Made by a program: the position numbers and the translations under genes
Assembly (NCBI GenBank): GCA_035531075.1
Contig: DATKTO010000031.1
Coordinates: 62,001-126,000, forward strand
Length of the DNA stretch: 64,000 nt
Direction of reading: 5' to 3'
Source of the DNA: 39-52-133 sp035531075
Lineage (GTDB): Bacteria > Pseudomonadota > Gammaproteobacteria > Burkholderiales > Gallionellaceae
Notes under the pieces: model-generated
What the model was told of the DNA's origin: nothing
Databases searched by the model: none
Seen by the model: only the letters and a program-made list of their open reading frames with translations
In this document: positions 31,602 through 39,375 of the stretch, piece after piece
Layout: every line of letters begins with the position of its first letter
How positions within the stretch are numbered: position 1 is the first letter of the stretch

Positions 31602-34574
31602 TTAATTCTTTTTCAACTTTCGTTTGATCGGTTTTTTTTCCGTCGGTAACAGGCTGGTGAGCTGCTGGTAGCGTTCGAACAAAAACTCCACACGCTGCGC
31701 ATCACTGGCGAAGGCGGCTTTGCGGTAGCAGGCATCCACGGCGCGGTCGAGAGCCTGATGGGCTTTGACCAGTGCGGGCGGCATGGTGAGCGGGTCGTAG
31801 AGATCGGCGAGCGAGCTTTGCGGGAATTGCGCACGGGCATTCAGCACGGCTTGGGCGGCGGTTTCCACGGCTAAAACCCCTCCCGGCCTCCCCTTGTCAG
31901 GGGAGGAGTTGCTGCGTGGCTCTCCCCCTGTCAAGGGGGAGCTGGAGGGGGTTTCTGGCCACGGGAAGTTGTTGTAGACAATGCCAGCTGAGTAGCGATA
32001 ATCGCTTTTTATTCTTCCGCAGGTGTAGCGCACCCACGCCATGTGCATTTTCGAGGTCAGAACGCCGAAGTGGAATAGAGTCGCGTTTGGAATGGCAAGG
32101 CAGCTATCGGCGGCAATGTGATTTGCATCGAAAAAACCACATGGAATGTAAGTTCGGTTCTCCGATGAATGTCTCGGCACGAGAATGTAGTTAGAAATAG
32201 GCTGGCGAATCTCTCCGAACAATGTTGGATAAGCAGCTAGTTCGCGAGTGGTTTGACGATCGCTGGCTTCACGCAGTTGCTTCACGGCCTGCACGCGACG
32301 CGAAATTTCTGGTAGTTGCCGCAGTTCATTGGGTGCAACATTCACCAGCCACAAACACCAGCGCGGTTCGTTGTTGATAAATTCTTTCGCGCTCATGAAG
32401 GGGCGAATAAATTTTTCAGCGGCTGGCTCCTTCGAGAGCAGTTCGTGCTTTTCCGCATCGTTCATCAATAGATGCCCTCCATCATTGGGCATATTGCCAA
32501 ACACGATTTCCGGAACGCGTGATATGGGTTGTCGTCTATTAGAGATATTCACATTCGGCGCATCCACCAGATAAGGGTTGATGTTGCGCACGGAGACGGC
32601 ATGTGCTTCGCCACGAATGTCCTCGTATTCGTAAATGGTCTTTTTCTCCACATCGAACGCACCGAAGCCGATGAGGACGCAATGCACCGCAGCCATGCCG
32701 CGCGCTTCGTTGCTCCACGAGAAGGTGCGATGGGCGAAGTGGATGTGGATGCCTTGATTCAGCAGCCAGCCCCACAGCACGCCGGCCTGCTCGCCCTGGG
32801 TGATGGAGTTGGTGGAGACGAAGGCGCAGCGTATTTCAGAAGCAAACCCACCCCAGCCCTCCCTTGTCAGGGAGGGAGCAGTTTGCTCCTCCCCTGACAA
32901 GGGGAGGCCGGGAGGGGTTTGCGGTGGATTGGTCATATACCGCGCCGCTTTCACATACCACGCAGCGACGAAATCGAGCAGGCCACCGCTCTTGATGTCC
33001 GCGAACACGGGTTGCACGTCTTCGCGCTGCGCATCGTCCATGAATTTCGCGCCCACGAATGGCGGGTTGCCAAACACATAGCTCGCTTTCTCCGCAGGCA
33101 GCACATCGTTCCAGTCCAGCGTGAGTGCGTTGCCGTTGACGATGTGCGGCGAAGTCTTGAGCGGGATGCGCGCGAAGTACATGCCGAATTCTTCCGACAC
33201 GCGCACGTTCATCTGGTGGTCCATCAGCCACATGGCGACCTGCGCGATCTGCGCCGGGAATTCTTCGATCTCGATGCCGTAAAACTGGTCCACGTCCACG
33301 CTGATTTCCTGATGGATGTCGAGGAAGCGCGAGCCGGGGCCGGCGTGTACGGTGCGCAGCACTTCCAGTTCCAGCTTGCGTAGCTCGCGGTAGGCGATGA
33401 CCAGAAAGTTGCCGCAGCCGCAGGCGGGGTCGAAGAAGGTGAGGGTGCGCAGTTTTTTGTGGAACTCGAACATTTTGTTTTTATTGGATTTTACGCGGTG
33501 AAATTCTTCCCACAGTGCATCGAGAAACAACGGCTGGATGAGTTTTAAAATATTTTCTTCGCTGGTGTAGTGCGCGCCAATGTTGCGCCGTGCCTTGGCG
33601 TCCATGATGCTCTGGAACAGCGCGCCGAAGATGGCGGGGGAGATCGCGCTCCAGTCGAGCGCGCAGCAGTCGAGCAGGGCTTCGCGCATGCCGAGGTCGA
33701 AGGAGGCGATGGACAGCATTTCTTCGAACAGCTTGCCGTTGACGTAGGGAAAGGCGGCAATCTGTTCGTCGAGATTTTTCGAGCGCTTGTCTTCCGCTGT
33801 GTTGAGTACCTGAAACAGTTGCGCGAGTTGCGCGCCGAGATCGGAGCCGTCGGGAGCGGTACGCTCTTCTATCCAGGCGCGGAAGGAACTGGCGGGCTGG
33901 AAGATGCCGGTGTCTTCGGCGAACAGGCAGAACAGCAGGCGCACCAGCAGCACTTCGAGCGGGTGGCCTGCGTAGCCTGCCGCCTTGAGCGTATCGTGCA
34001 GCTTGCCCATGCGCTCGGCGGCCTTGATATTGACCGGGTTTTGCGGCGCGATTGTTTGCGTGCGGTATCCGGCGACGAAGGCGAAGTGCTTGATGTTTTT
34101 GTGCAGGTCTTTTAGATCGAACTCATGGTGTGCACCCCCTCCCCAGCCCTCCCCCGGGGGGAGAGGGGGTGATTGCACTTTCCCGTTATGTTGAGTGGCT
34201 GTAGGGGCGGTGGCTTCAAGGTCATACAAGCGAAAGCGTGCGAAGTCGGACACCAGCACGTATTTCGGCAGGTCGCGTTCCTTGATGCCGGGGAAGTAAT
34301 CGAGCGCCTGGGTGTAAGCCTTATCCAGATCCTTACCGCGCGATTTATGTTCAACCAGTAACATGCCTTTCCAGAACAGGTCGATAAAGCCTTGCCTGTC
34401 GCCGAGTTTTTTGACCGGCTCCTCGAAGCTGGCAACACGCTTGCGGTCTATGCCAAAGACACTGAAAAATTCAGACCAGAACGTCTTGGCTTCGGCATCT
34501 TCTGATGTTTCATTTTCCCAGCGTTTGGAAAATTCGTGTGCCCGGTTGCGTATTTCGTTCCAGCTTAATGGCAT
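31602..34574 (-). CDS. MmeI-like type IIG restriction-modification enzyme with three in-frame repeat insertions
   Basis: The 990-residue protein joins nuclease, methyltransferase and DNA recognition in one chain, as MmeI does. The N-terminus has D65-x9-E75-x-K77 (FIDLFWKGMLLVEHK), the MmeI-type PD-(D/E)xK nuclease. A helical spacer follows, then a gamma-class N6-adenine methyltransferase with motif I FFDPACGCGNF (380-390) and motif IV GNPPFVG (502-508), then target recognition and C-terminal regions. Three Pro/Gly-rich segments at about 121-150, 547-578 and 874-901 coincide with palindromic DNA repeats and look foreign to the fold, yet the frame stays open. The gene starts 9 bases after lipB and may be read from the lipB transcript. 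Whether the enzyme is still active is uncertain. Confidence 0.88.
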   Translation of the reverse strand: MPLSWNEIRNRAHEFSKRWENETSEDAEAKTFWSEFFSVFGIDRKRVASFEEPVKKLGDRQGFIDLFWKGMLLVEHKSRGKDLDKAYTQALDYFPGIKERDLPKYVLVSDFARFRLYDLEATAPTATQHNGKVQSPPLPPGEGWGGGAHHEFDLKDLHKNIKHFAFVAGYRTQTIAPQNPVNIKAAERMGKLHDTLKAAGYAGHPLEVLLVRLLFCLFAEDTGIFQPASSFRAWIEERTAPDGSDLGAQLAQLFQVLNTAEDKRSKNLDEQIAAFPYVNGKLFEEMLSIASFDLGMREALLDCCALDWSAISPAIFGALFQSIMDAKARRNIGAHYTSEENILKLIQPLFLDALWEEFHRVKSNKNKMFEFHKKLRTLTFFDPACGCGNFLVIAYRELRKLELEVLRTVHAGPGSRFLDIHQEISVDVDQFYGIEIEEFPAQIAQVAMWLMDHQMNVRVSEEFGMYFARIPLKTSPHIVNGNALTLDWNDVLPAEKASYVFGNPPFVGAKFMDDAQREDVQPVFADIKSGGLLDFVAAWYVKAARYMTNPPQTPPGLPLSGEEQTAPSLTREGWGGFASEIRCAFVSTNSITQGEQAGVLWGWLLNQGIHIHFAHRTFSWSNEARGMAAVHCVLIGFGAFDVEKKTIYEYEDIRGEAHAVSVRNINPYLVDAPNVNISNRRQPISRVPEIVFGNMPNDGGHLLMNDAEKHELLSKEPAAEKFIRPFMSAKEFINNEPRWCLWLVNVAPNELRQLPEISRRVQAVKQLREASDRQTTRELAAYPTLFGEIRQPISNYILVPRHSSENRTYIPCGFFDANHIAADSCLAIPNATLFHFGVLTSKMHMAWVRYTCGRIKSDYRYSAGIVYNNFPWPETPSSSPLTGGEPRSNSSPDKGRPGGVLAVETAAQAVLNARAQFPQSSLADLYDPLTMPPALVKAHQALDRAVDACYRKAAFASDAQRVEFLFERYQQLTSLLPTEKKPIKRKLKKN
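31873..31954. repeat. REPIN-like repeat inside the MmeI-like gene (copy C)
   Basis: About 82 bp bounded by AAAACCCCTCC and GGAGGGGGTTT and containing two hairpins (CCTCCCC-TTGT-variants and CTCCCCC/GGGGGAG). It codes in frame for a Ser/Pro/Gly-rich stretch of about 27 residues near residue 875. Closely related to the copy at 32842-32922. Confidence 0.8.
32842..32922. repeat. REPIN-like repeat inside the MmeI-like gene (copy B)
   Basis: 81 bp bounded by GCAAACCC and GGGTTTGC, with two internal hairpins: CCCTCCCT/AGGGAGGG and CCTCCCCT/AGGGGAGG. It encodes about 27 residues in frame between the motif-IV region and the conserved FVSTNSITQGEQ segment of the methyltransferase. Confidence 0.8.
34133..34171. 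repeat. Palindromic repeat inside the MmeI-like gene (copy A)
   Basis: 39 bp with perfect 9-bp ends CACCCCCTC/GAGGGGGTG and an inner CTCCCCC/GGGGGAG stem. It lies in the linker after the nuclease domain and encodes PPLPPGEGWGG in frame. Confidence 0.8.
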
Positions 34575-34583
34575 GGTTCTACC

Positions 34584-35315
34584 TTATTGTTTGGATGCTT
34601 CCTTGTGGTGCTCGGCTAATAATGTCAGTAACTGTTCGGCAAGCAATTGTTCGATTTTTTCCAGCGGGGTATCGACACCAAAATTCCTAAGCTGGGTGAC
34701 GCGCAATCCCCGGTAGCCGCAGGGGTTGATAAAATCATACGGGGTCAGGTCCATGTCGATGTTGAATGCAAGGCCGTGATAGCAGCAGCTGTGCTTTATC
34801 TTCAAACCGAGCGCGGCGATTTTGGCGTCGCCTACATATACGCCGGGCGCATCTACGCGGCCGCTGGCGGTGATGTTATAAGCGGCCAGTATATTGATGA
34901 CCGATTGTTCCATCAATCGCACCAGTTGCCGCACGTTTATTTTCCAGTGGCGCAAATCCAGCAGCAGGTAAGCCACAATCTGGCCGGGGCCGTGATAGGT
35001 AATTTGTCCGCCGCGGTCGATTTGCACTACCGGAATCTGCCGCGCATTGAGCAGGTGCTCGGGTTTGCCGGCTTGTCCCTGGGTATAGGTGGGTGCATGT
35101 TGCAAGATCCAGATTTCGTCGCGAGTGTCGGGTTTGCGATGCGTGGTGAAGTGCTTCATCGCATTCCAGGTCGCTTCGTAATCGGCGATGCCGAAAAATT
35201 TTACTTTGGGGAGCAGGTCGGGTTTCAACCCGACACCTAAACGGGGAGAGCCGTTGTTTGAGGCATGTCGGGCTGAAGCCCGACCTACGGCTAGCCCTGA
35301 ATCATCCGTACTCAT
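34584..35315 (-). CDS. lipB: Octanoyltransferase LipB with a REPIN-derived N-terminal insert
   Basis: LipB transfers octanoyl from acyl carrier protein to lipoyl domains. The start at 35315 overlaps the ybeD stop by four bases (ATGA), the normal coupling; longer frames upstream are in the wrong frame for any LipB sequence. Recognisable LipB begins at VKFFGIADYEATW, about 33 residues in, and continues with QHAPTYTQGQAGKPEHLL, RGGQITYHGPGQ (conserved), GVYVGDAKIAALGLKIKH with the catalytic Lys, and the conserved Cys in INPCGYRG. The first 33 residues are mostly encoded by a 74-bp REPIN inserted near codon 9. The core is intact, so the enzyme is probably functional. It is separated from lipA by the island. 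Confidence 0.93.
   Translation of the reverse strand: MSTDDSGLAVGRASARHASNNGSPRLGVGLKPDLLPKVKFFGIADYEATWNAMKHFTTHRKPDTRDEIWILQHAPTYTQGQAGKPEHLLNARQIPVVQIDRGGQITYHGPGQIVAYLLLDLRHWKINVRQLVRLMEQSVINILAAYNITASGRVDAPGVYVGDAKIAALGLKIKHSCCYHGLAFNIDMDLTPYDFINPCGYRGLRVTQLRNFGVDTPLEKIEQLLAEQLLTLLAEHHKEASKQ
35215..35288. repeat. REPIN in the 5' coding region of lipB
   Basis: Two hairpins face each other: GTCGGG-TTTCAA-CCCGAC (35217-35234) and GTCGGGCTGAAGCCCGAC with the foot CCTAC (35267-35288). The same family occurs at 48784-48836. The element is read through in frame by lipB. Confidence 0.82.
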
Positions 35316-35608
35316 AGCACCATCACTACCAGCGGATGGTCGCACAGCGCCTGATACAGCGCGTCGAGCTGTTCGCGCGAGGTGGCATTCACGGTGCAGG
35401 TGAGGCTGACATAGCGCGCGGTTTTGCTGCTGCGCATCGCAATGCTGGCGGCGGTGAAGCCGGGGTCGTACTGCAGTACAACGTCGGTCACGGCCTGTAA
35501 AAAGCCCTGTTGTGTCTGGCCGAACACCTTGATCGGAAAGGCGCACGGGTATTCGATCAGGCTTTCTGTGAGCTCTTTGGGGGGCAATTTGTTTTCTGGA
35601 GCGGTCAT
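35312..35608 (-). CDS. ybeD: DUF493 protein YbeD
   Basis: YbeD is a small ACT-like-fold protein found next to lipB in many proteobacteria, possibly a regulator. The 98-residue product has LIEYPCAFPIKVFG at the start and YVSLTCTVNATSREQLDALYQAL later, both typical. It overlaps dat upstream and lipB downstream by four bases each, making a tightly coupled dat-ybeD-lipB operon. The molecular role is unknown. Confidence 0.93.
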   Translation of the reverse strand: MTAPENKLPPKELTESLIEYPCAFPIKVFGQTQQGFLQAVTDVVLQYDPGFTAASIAMRSSKTARYVSLTCTVNATSREQLDALYQALCDHPLVVMVL

Positions 35609-36477
35609 GGCTGGCGCATTACTTCGCGTTTAAAATTCTGGTAGAGCGTGTGCAGGCGGGCAAACATCGCGCCGGGCTTGCCATTGCCCACCGGTTTCCC
35701 GTCCAGTGTGGTGATGGGGAGTACTTCCTTGGTGGAGGAGGTGAGCAGCAACTCATCTGCCGCCAGCACTTCAGCCTTGGCGATCCTGCGCACCTGGAAC
35801 GGAATTTGATTGGCAGCGGCGATTTCCAGCACCACGTCGTAGGTGATGCCCGGCAGCATCAGATTGTCTTTGGGCGGCGCCAGCAAGGTGCCGTTTTTGA
35901 CCACGAAAATATTGCTGGCGGCACCCTCGGTCATAAAGCTGTCCCCGCTGGCAGATTCATGGCGGATCAGGATAGTCTCGGCGCAGCCCGCATCAACGGC
36001 CTGCTGGCGCAGCAGCACGTTGGGCAGCAGCGAGATTGCCTTGATGTCGCAGCGAAGCCAGCGGTTGTCTGCGGCAGTGACCGCGCTGACACCCGTGGCG
36101 AGCAGTTCGGCGGCAGGATGCAGCAGCGGTGAGCTCATCATGAACACGGTAGGCTGCACAGGCGGCTGCGGGAAGGCATGATCGCGCCTGGCCACACCGC
36201 GGGTAATATGCAGGTAAAGGTACTGGTCTGCACCCGCGTTGCGCGCGATCAGTTCCTTGATCAGTTTGCCCCATTCGGCCTCGCTGTGGGGATTGGGCAG
36301 GCGGATGCCGTCCAGGCTGGATTGCAGGCGCTGCAGGTGTTCAGCCAGGCGGAAGGCGCGTCCGGAATAGACCGGTATGACTTCATACACCCCGTCGCCG
36401 AAAATAAAGCCGCGATCGAGTACCGGAATGTAAGCTTCCTCGATGGGCAGGAATTTCCCATTCAGATAAACCGTCAT
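35605..36477 (-). CDS. dat: D-amino acid aminotransferase (fold IV PLP enzyme)
   Basis: This 290-residue class IV aminotransferase most likely makes D-alanine or D-glutamate for peptidoglycan. It shows LDRGFIFGDGVYEVI, the PLP Lys146 in CDIKAISLLPNVLLRQQA, and TEGAASNIFVV with the conserved Glu. It stands between dacC, a peptidoglycan carboxypeptidase, and ybeD, an arrangement seen in betaproteobacteria. A branched-chain aminotransferase or ADC lyase is the main alternative, but the IKxxxLLPN context favours Dat. Confidence 0.9.
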   Translation of the reverse strand: MTVYLNGKFLPIEEAYIPVLDRGFIFGDGVYEVIPVYSGRAFRLAEHLQRLQSSLDGIRLPNPHSEAEWGKLIKELIARNAGADQYLYLHITRGVARRDHAFPQPPVQPTVFMMSSPLLHPAAELLATGVSAVTAADNRWLRCDIKAISLLPNVLLRQQAVDAGCAETILIRHESASGDSFMTEGAASNIFVVKNGTLLAPPKDNLMLPGITYDVVLEIAAANQIPFQVRRIAKAEVLAADELLLTSSTKEVLPITTLDGKPVGNGKPGAMFARLHTLYQNFKREVMRQP

Positions 36478-36481
36478 CGCA

Positions 36482-37657
36482 TCATTGGCTGAAGATCATG
36501 CGGATGCTGTCGATGCCGCGTGAGAATATATTGACCAGCGGCACCGGCTCCAATGCCACCAGCGGGAATTCCATATAGGGTTTGCCGTCCAGCGTGAGTT
36601 TCAGCACCCCGAGCTGCTGTCCGTCGCCAATGGGGGCCAGCAGGGGTTGCTGCGTTTCTATCGTAGCCTTGAGCAGAGGGCGCTGGCCTTTTGGCAGGGT
36701 GAGGGTCAGGCCGTCACGGATTCCCGCCTTGACAGTGTTTTCTGTACCCTTCCACAGGCGGATATTGCTGATCGTCTGGTTCTTTTGGTAAAGGTAGAAA
36801 ATGTCAAAATCCTGATAGCCGTAGTTGAGCAGGCGCTGGCTTTCCGAATTGCGCAAGTATTCGCTAGTGGTGCCCAGCACCACTGACATGAGGCGATGAT
36901 TGTTGCGTTTTGCAGTAGCGACCAGGCCATATCCGGCGCTTTCGGTATGACCTGTTTTCATCCCGTCAACATTGGGATCCAGCCAGAGCAAACGGTTGCG
37001 GTTGTAATGTTTGATATGGTTGTATTCGAATTCGCGCATGGAGTACAGCGGAAAATGTTCGGGGAAGTCATCCAGAATGGCAGCGGACAGCAGCGCCAGG
37101 TCGTAGGCGCTGCTGTAATGCAGCGGATCGGGCAAGCCGGTGGCATTGACAAAGCGCGTGTCGCGCATGCCCAGTCGCTGCGCTTCCTGGTTCATCAGTT
37201 CGGCAAAAGCGGGTTCATTGCCGGCAATGGTTTCCGCCAGCGTACGCGCAGCATCGTTGGCGGATACGACAATCAGGCCGCGCAGCAGCTCAGCGATCGA
37301 TACGGTTTTGCCGCGTTCCAGAAATAACCTGCTTTCAGAGCGTTGTGCGCGTATCGCGTAGGTGGATGGCGTTACTTTCTGGCTCAGTAACAGTTTGTTT
37401 TGTTTGAGCGCGGCAAAGGTGAGATAGGCGGTCATCAGCTTGGTCAGCGAGGCGGGCTCGATGCGTTCATGGCCGTTCCGCTCAAGCAGAATCTGCCGGG
37501 ACGAATAGTCATACAGCAAATATGCGCGGGCCGACAGTTTGGGTGCCTGGGCTTGCATATGATCGGTTGCGCCCTGGCTGTTATCGGCTGCAGGGGTTTT
37601 TGCATTGGCAACAACGGGTAGCAGGAGGGAAATGAGTAATGTCAGCGTAAGCTTCAT
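36482..37657 (-). CDS. dacC: D-alanyl-D-alanine carboxypeptidase (penicillin-binding protein 5/6 type)
   Basis: The 391-residue enzyme trims terminal D-Ala from peptidoglycan pentapeptides. It has a signal peptide cut after ANA (about residue 19), the nucleophile motif S70-LTK73, S132-A-N134, and K234-T-G236, followed by the beta-rich PBP5 C-domain and an amphipathic C-terminal helix (LVNIFSRGIDSIRMIFSQ) for membrane attachment. The gap to dat is four bases, so they form one operon. Confidence 0.94.
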   Translation of the reverse strand: MKLTLTLLISLLLPVVANAKTPAADNSQGATDHMQAQAPKLSARAYLLYDYSSRQILLERNGHERIEPASLTKLMTAYLTFAALKQNKLLLSQKVTPSTYAIRAQRSESRLFLERGKTVSIAELLRGLIVVSANDAARTLAETIAGNEPAFAELMNQEAQRLGMRDTRFVNATGLPDPLHYSSAYDLALLSAAILDDFPEHFPLYSMREFEYNHIKHYNRNRLLWLDPNVDGMKTGHTESAGYGLVATAKRNNHRLMSVVLGTTSEYLRNSESQRLLNYGYQDFDIFYLYQKNQTISNIRLWKGTENTVKAGIRDGLTLTLPKGQRPLLKATIETQQPLLAPIGDGQQLGVLKLTLDGKPYMEFPLVALEPVPLVNIFSRGIDSIRMIFSQ

Positions 37658-37782
37658 TGGAGATCCGTATAAATGAGAGTGGATTAATATTCAGCGCTGC
37701 TTGAGATGTGCATCAAACTTTTTCAGGCAGCATGGTGTACGTTCAACTATTCTACATATGCATATGGCTGGAACGTCAAAGC

Positions 37783-38658
37783 CTAGCCCAGACTGGCTGC
37801 AAACAGGGTGGCTTGATCTGCCTGTTCTGCAGCCTGGGTCAGTATCTCTTCCGCGTTGGCGGGCACGATGCTTAACGCCTCCCAGTCCGAGTCACTGATG
37901 CCCGGATTGACATGCTCCCCCATGCCGAATGAAGGCAATATTTTCTCGGCTATGTAAACCATGCGAATCAACGGCTGATCGCTGGGGGCATCGGGCGCAT
38001 CTGGCGTGTGATGATAACGGATGACCGAGATAATTTCACTGGGCAAATTCCAGTGGCGAGCCAGCTCGGCCCCCAGTTCATCATGGCTGATATCCAGCAG
38101 GGAATTCTCAATTTCCAATACCGGCCGGCCCGGCGCTGCTGCCTGGTAAGTATGCAGTTCATTGCTGCGTTTCGGGTCAAGGTAGTCAAGTGCAATATAG
38201 CCGATGTCGTGCAGCATCCCGGCCAGGAAAATATAATCGTCAGCAGGACGAATTTGTCTGGGCATGGCTCTGCCGATGGCCAGCATGGCGAACGCAATGC
38301 CGAGGTTATGCATCCACAGGTCTTGCATGTTGAGGTTGCCGGTCGGGGAGCCGGCTTTTAACGACATGACGGCGATGCCTGAAGCAACTGATTTTATCCG
38401 GTTTATGCCGAGCACGATGGCGGCCTCGGAAATTGAGCCGATCTTGCGTGAAGATCCGTATATCGGCGCATTTGCCAAGCCGATAATTTTTGCCAGTATT
38501 TGAGGATCCTGGTCGATCAATAGCAGCAGTTGCTTCTGGCCCTCGTCTGTATCGGTCTTCAGCGCAAGCAGTTTTTGCGCGATCAACGGCAAGGTCGGCA
38601 GGGAGTCCAGGCTCTTGATCGCTTCGCGCAAATTAACGGGTGTGCTGCTGGTATTCAT
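37783..38658 (-). CDS. HDOD-domain signalling protein
   Basis: The 291-residue protein is a single HDOD domain (LPTLPLIAQKLLAL, IDQDPQILAKIIGLANAP, ILGINRIKS-like segment) with a retained MLHDIGY HD motif at about 146-152, but without the rest of a full HD-GYP set. HDOD proteins relay signals in chemotaxis, biofilm and c-di-GMP networks. It is encoded alone between dacC and regA. Confidence 0.88.
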   Translation of the reverse strand: MNTSSTPVNLREAIKSLDSLPTLPLIAQKLLALKTDTDEGQKQLLLLIDQDPQILAKIIGLANAPIYGSSRKIGSISEAAIVLGINRIKSVASGIAVMSLKAGSPTGNLNMQDLWMHNLGIAFAMLAIGRAMPRQIRPADDYIFLAGMLHDIGYIALDYLDPKRSNELHTYQAAAPGRPVLEIENSLLDISHDELGAELARHWNLPSEIISVIRYHHTPDAPDAPSDQPLIRMVYIAEKILPSFGMGEHVNPGISDSDWEALSIVPANAEEILTQAAEQADQATLFAASLG

Positions 38659-38814
38659 TGATAGTCCTCTGAGGCATTGGCATGTTCATGCGGAATGTTC
38701 TGATATTTTAACCCAGAAATGGCAGTGCGACAGGGCGCTGATTGAGCGGAGAATGTAATTCCTGGGGTGTTGTGGACAGGCGTGGGATGCAGGCCGCCTC
38801 TCTGCTAACCCGCT

Positions 38815-39375
38815 TCAGGTGGAGGGGAATTTGCCCAGTTTGCGCTGCAGCGTGCGCCGATGCATATTGAGGGCGCGCGCGGTGGCCGAGATGTTGCCAT
38901 TGTTTTCCTGCAAAACACGGTGGATGTGTTCCCATTCCAGGCGATTAACCGAGGACGGCTGGGCGTTGACCGGGAGATCGGTGGTGGCGCTGTGCCCGAA
39001 AGCGGCGACGATTTCATCGGCATTGGCCGGCTTGGAGAGATATTGCGTGGCCCCCAGCTTGATGGCCTCGACTGCAGTGGCGATGCTGGCGTAGCCCGTC
39101 AGCACGACGATGCGGGTAGCGCCATCCAGTTCATGCAGAGACTGCACCAGAGTCAGCCCCGAGACGCCGCTCATTTTCAGGTCGATCACCGCAAACTCCG
39201 GCGGATTGGCGGCGGCCAGCGGCAGCGCCTGTTCTACGCTATGCGCTACCGTTACCGAGTAGCCGCGCTTTGCCAGCGCGCGGCTCAGCACCTGGCAGAA
39301 AGTATGGTCGTCATCCACCAGCAGCAAGCTGGCCTGCTCGTTCTGCGCCATGAGCATGTTGTTGCCCGGCTTCAT
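38815..39375 (-). CDS. regA: Redox response regulator RegA/PrrA family
   Basis: RegA controls respiration, carbon and nitrogen fixation genes in response to redox state. The 186-residue protein has a receiver domain (acidic pocket DDDH at 21-24, phosphoacceptor D65, KP at about 117) and a Fis-type helix-turn-helix NISATARALNMHRRTLQRKLGK that is nearly invariant in RegA. The ATG overlaps the regB stop by four bases. Met7 or Met9 could be the true start. Confidence 0.93.
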   Translation of the reverse strand: MKPGNNMLMAQNEQASLLLVDDDHTFCQVLSRALAKRGYSVTVAHSVEQALPLAAANPPEFAVIDLKMSGVSGLTLVQSLHELDGATRIVVLTGYASIATAVEAIKLGATQYLSKPANADEIVAAFGHSATTDLPVNAQPSSVNRLEWEHIHRVLQENNGNISATARALNMHRRTLQRKLGKFPST

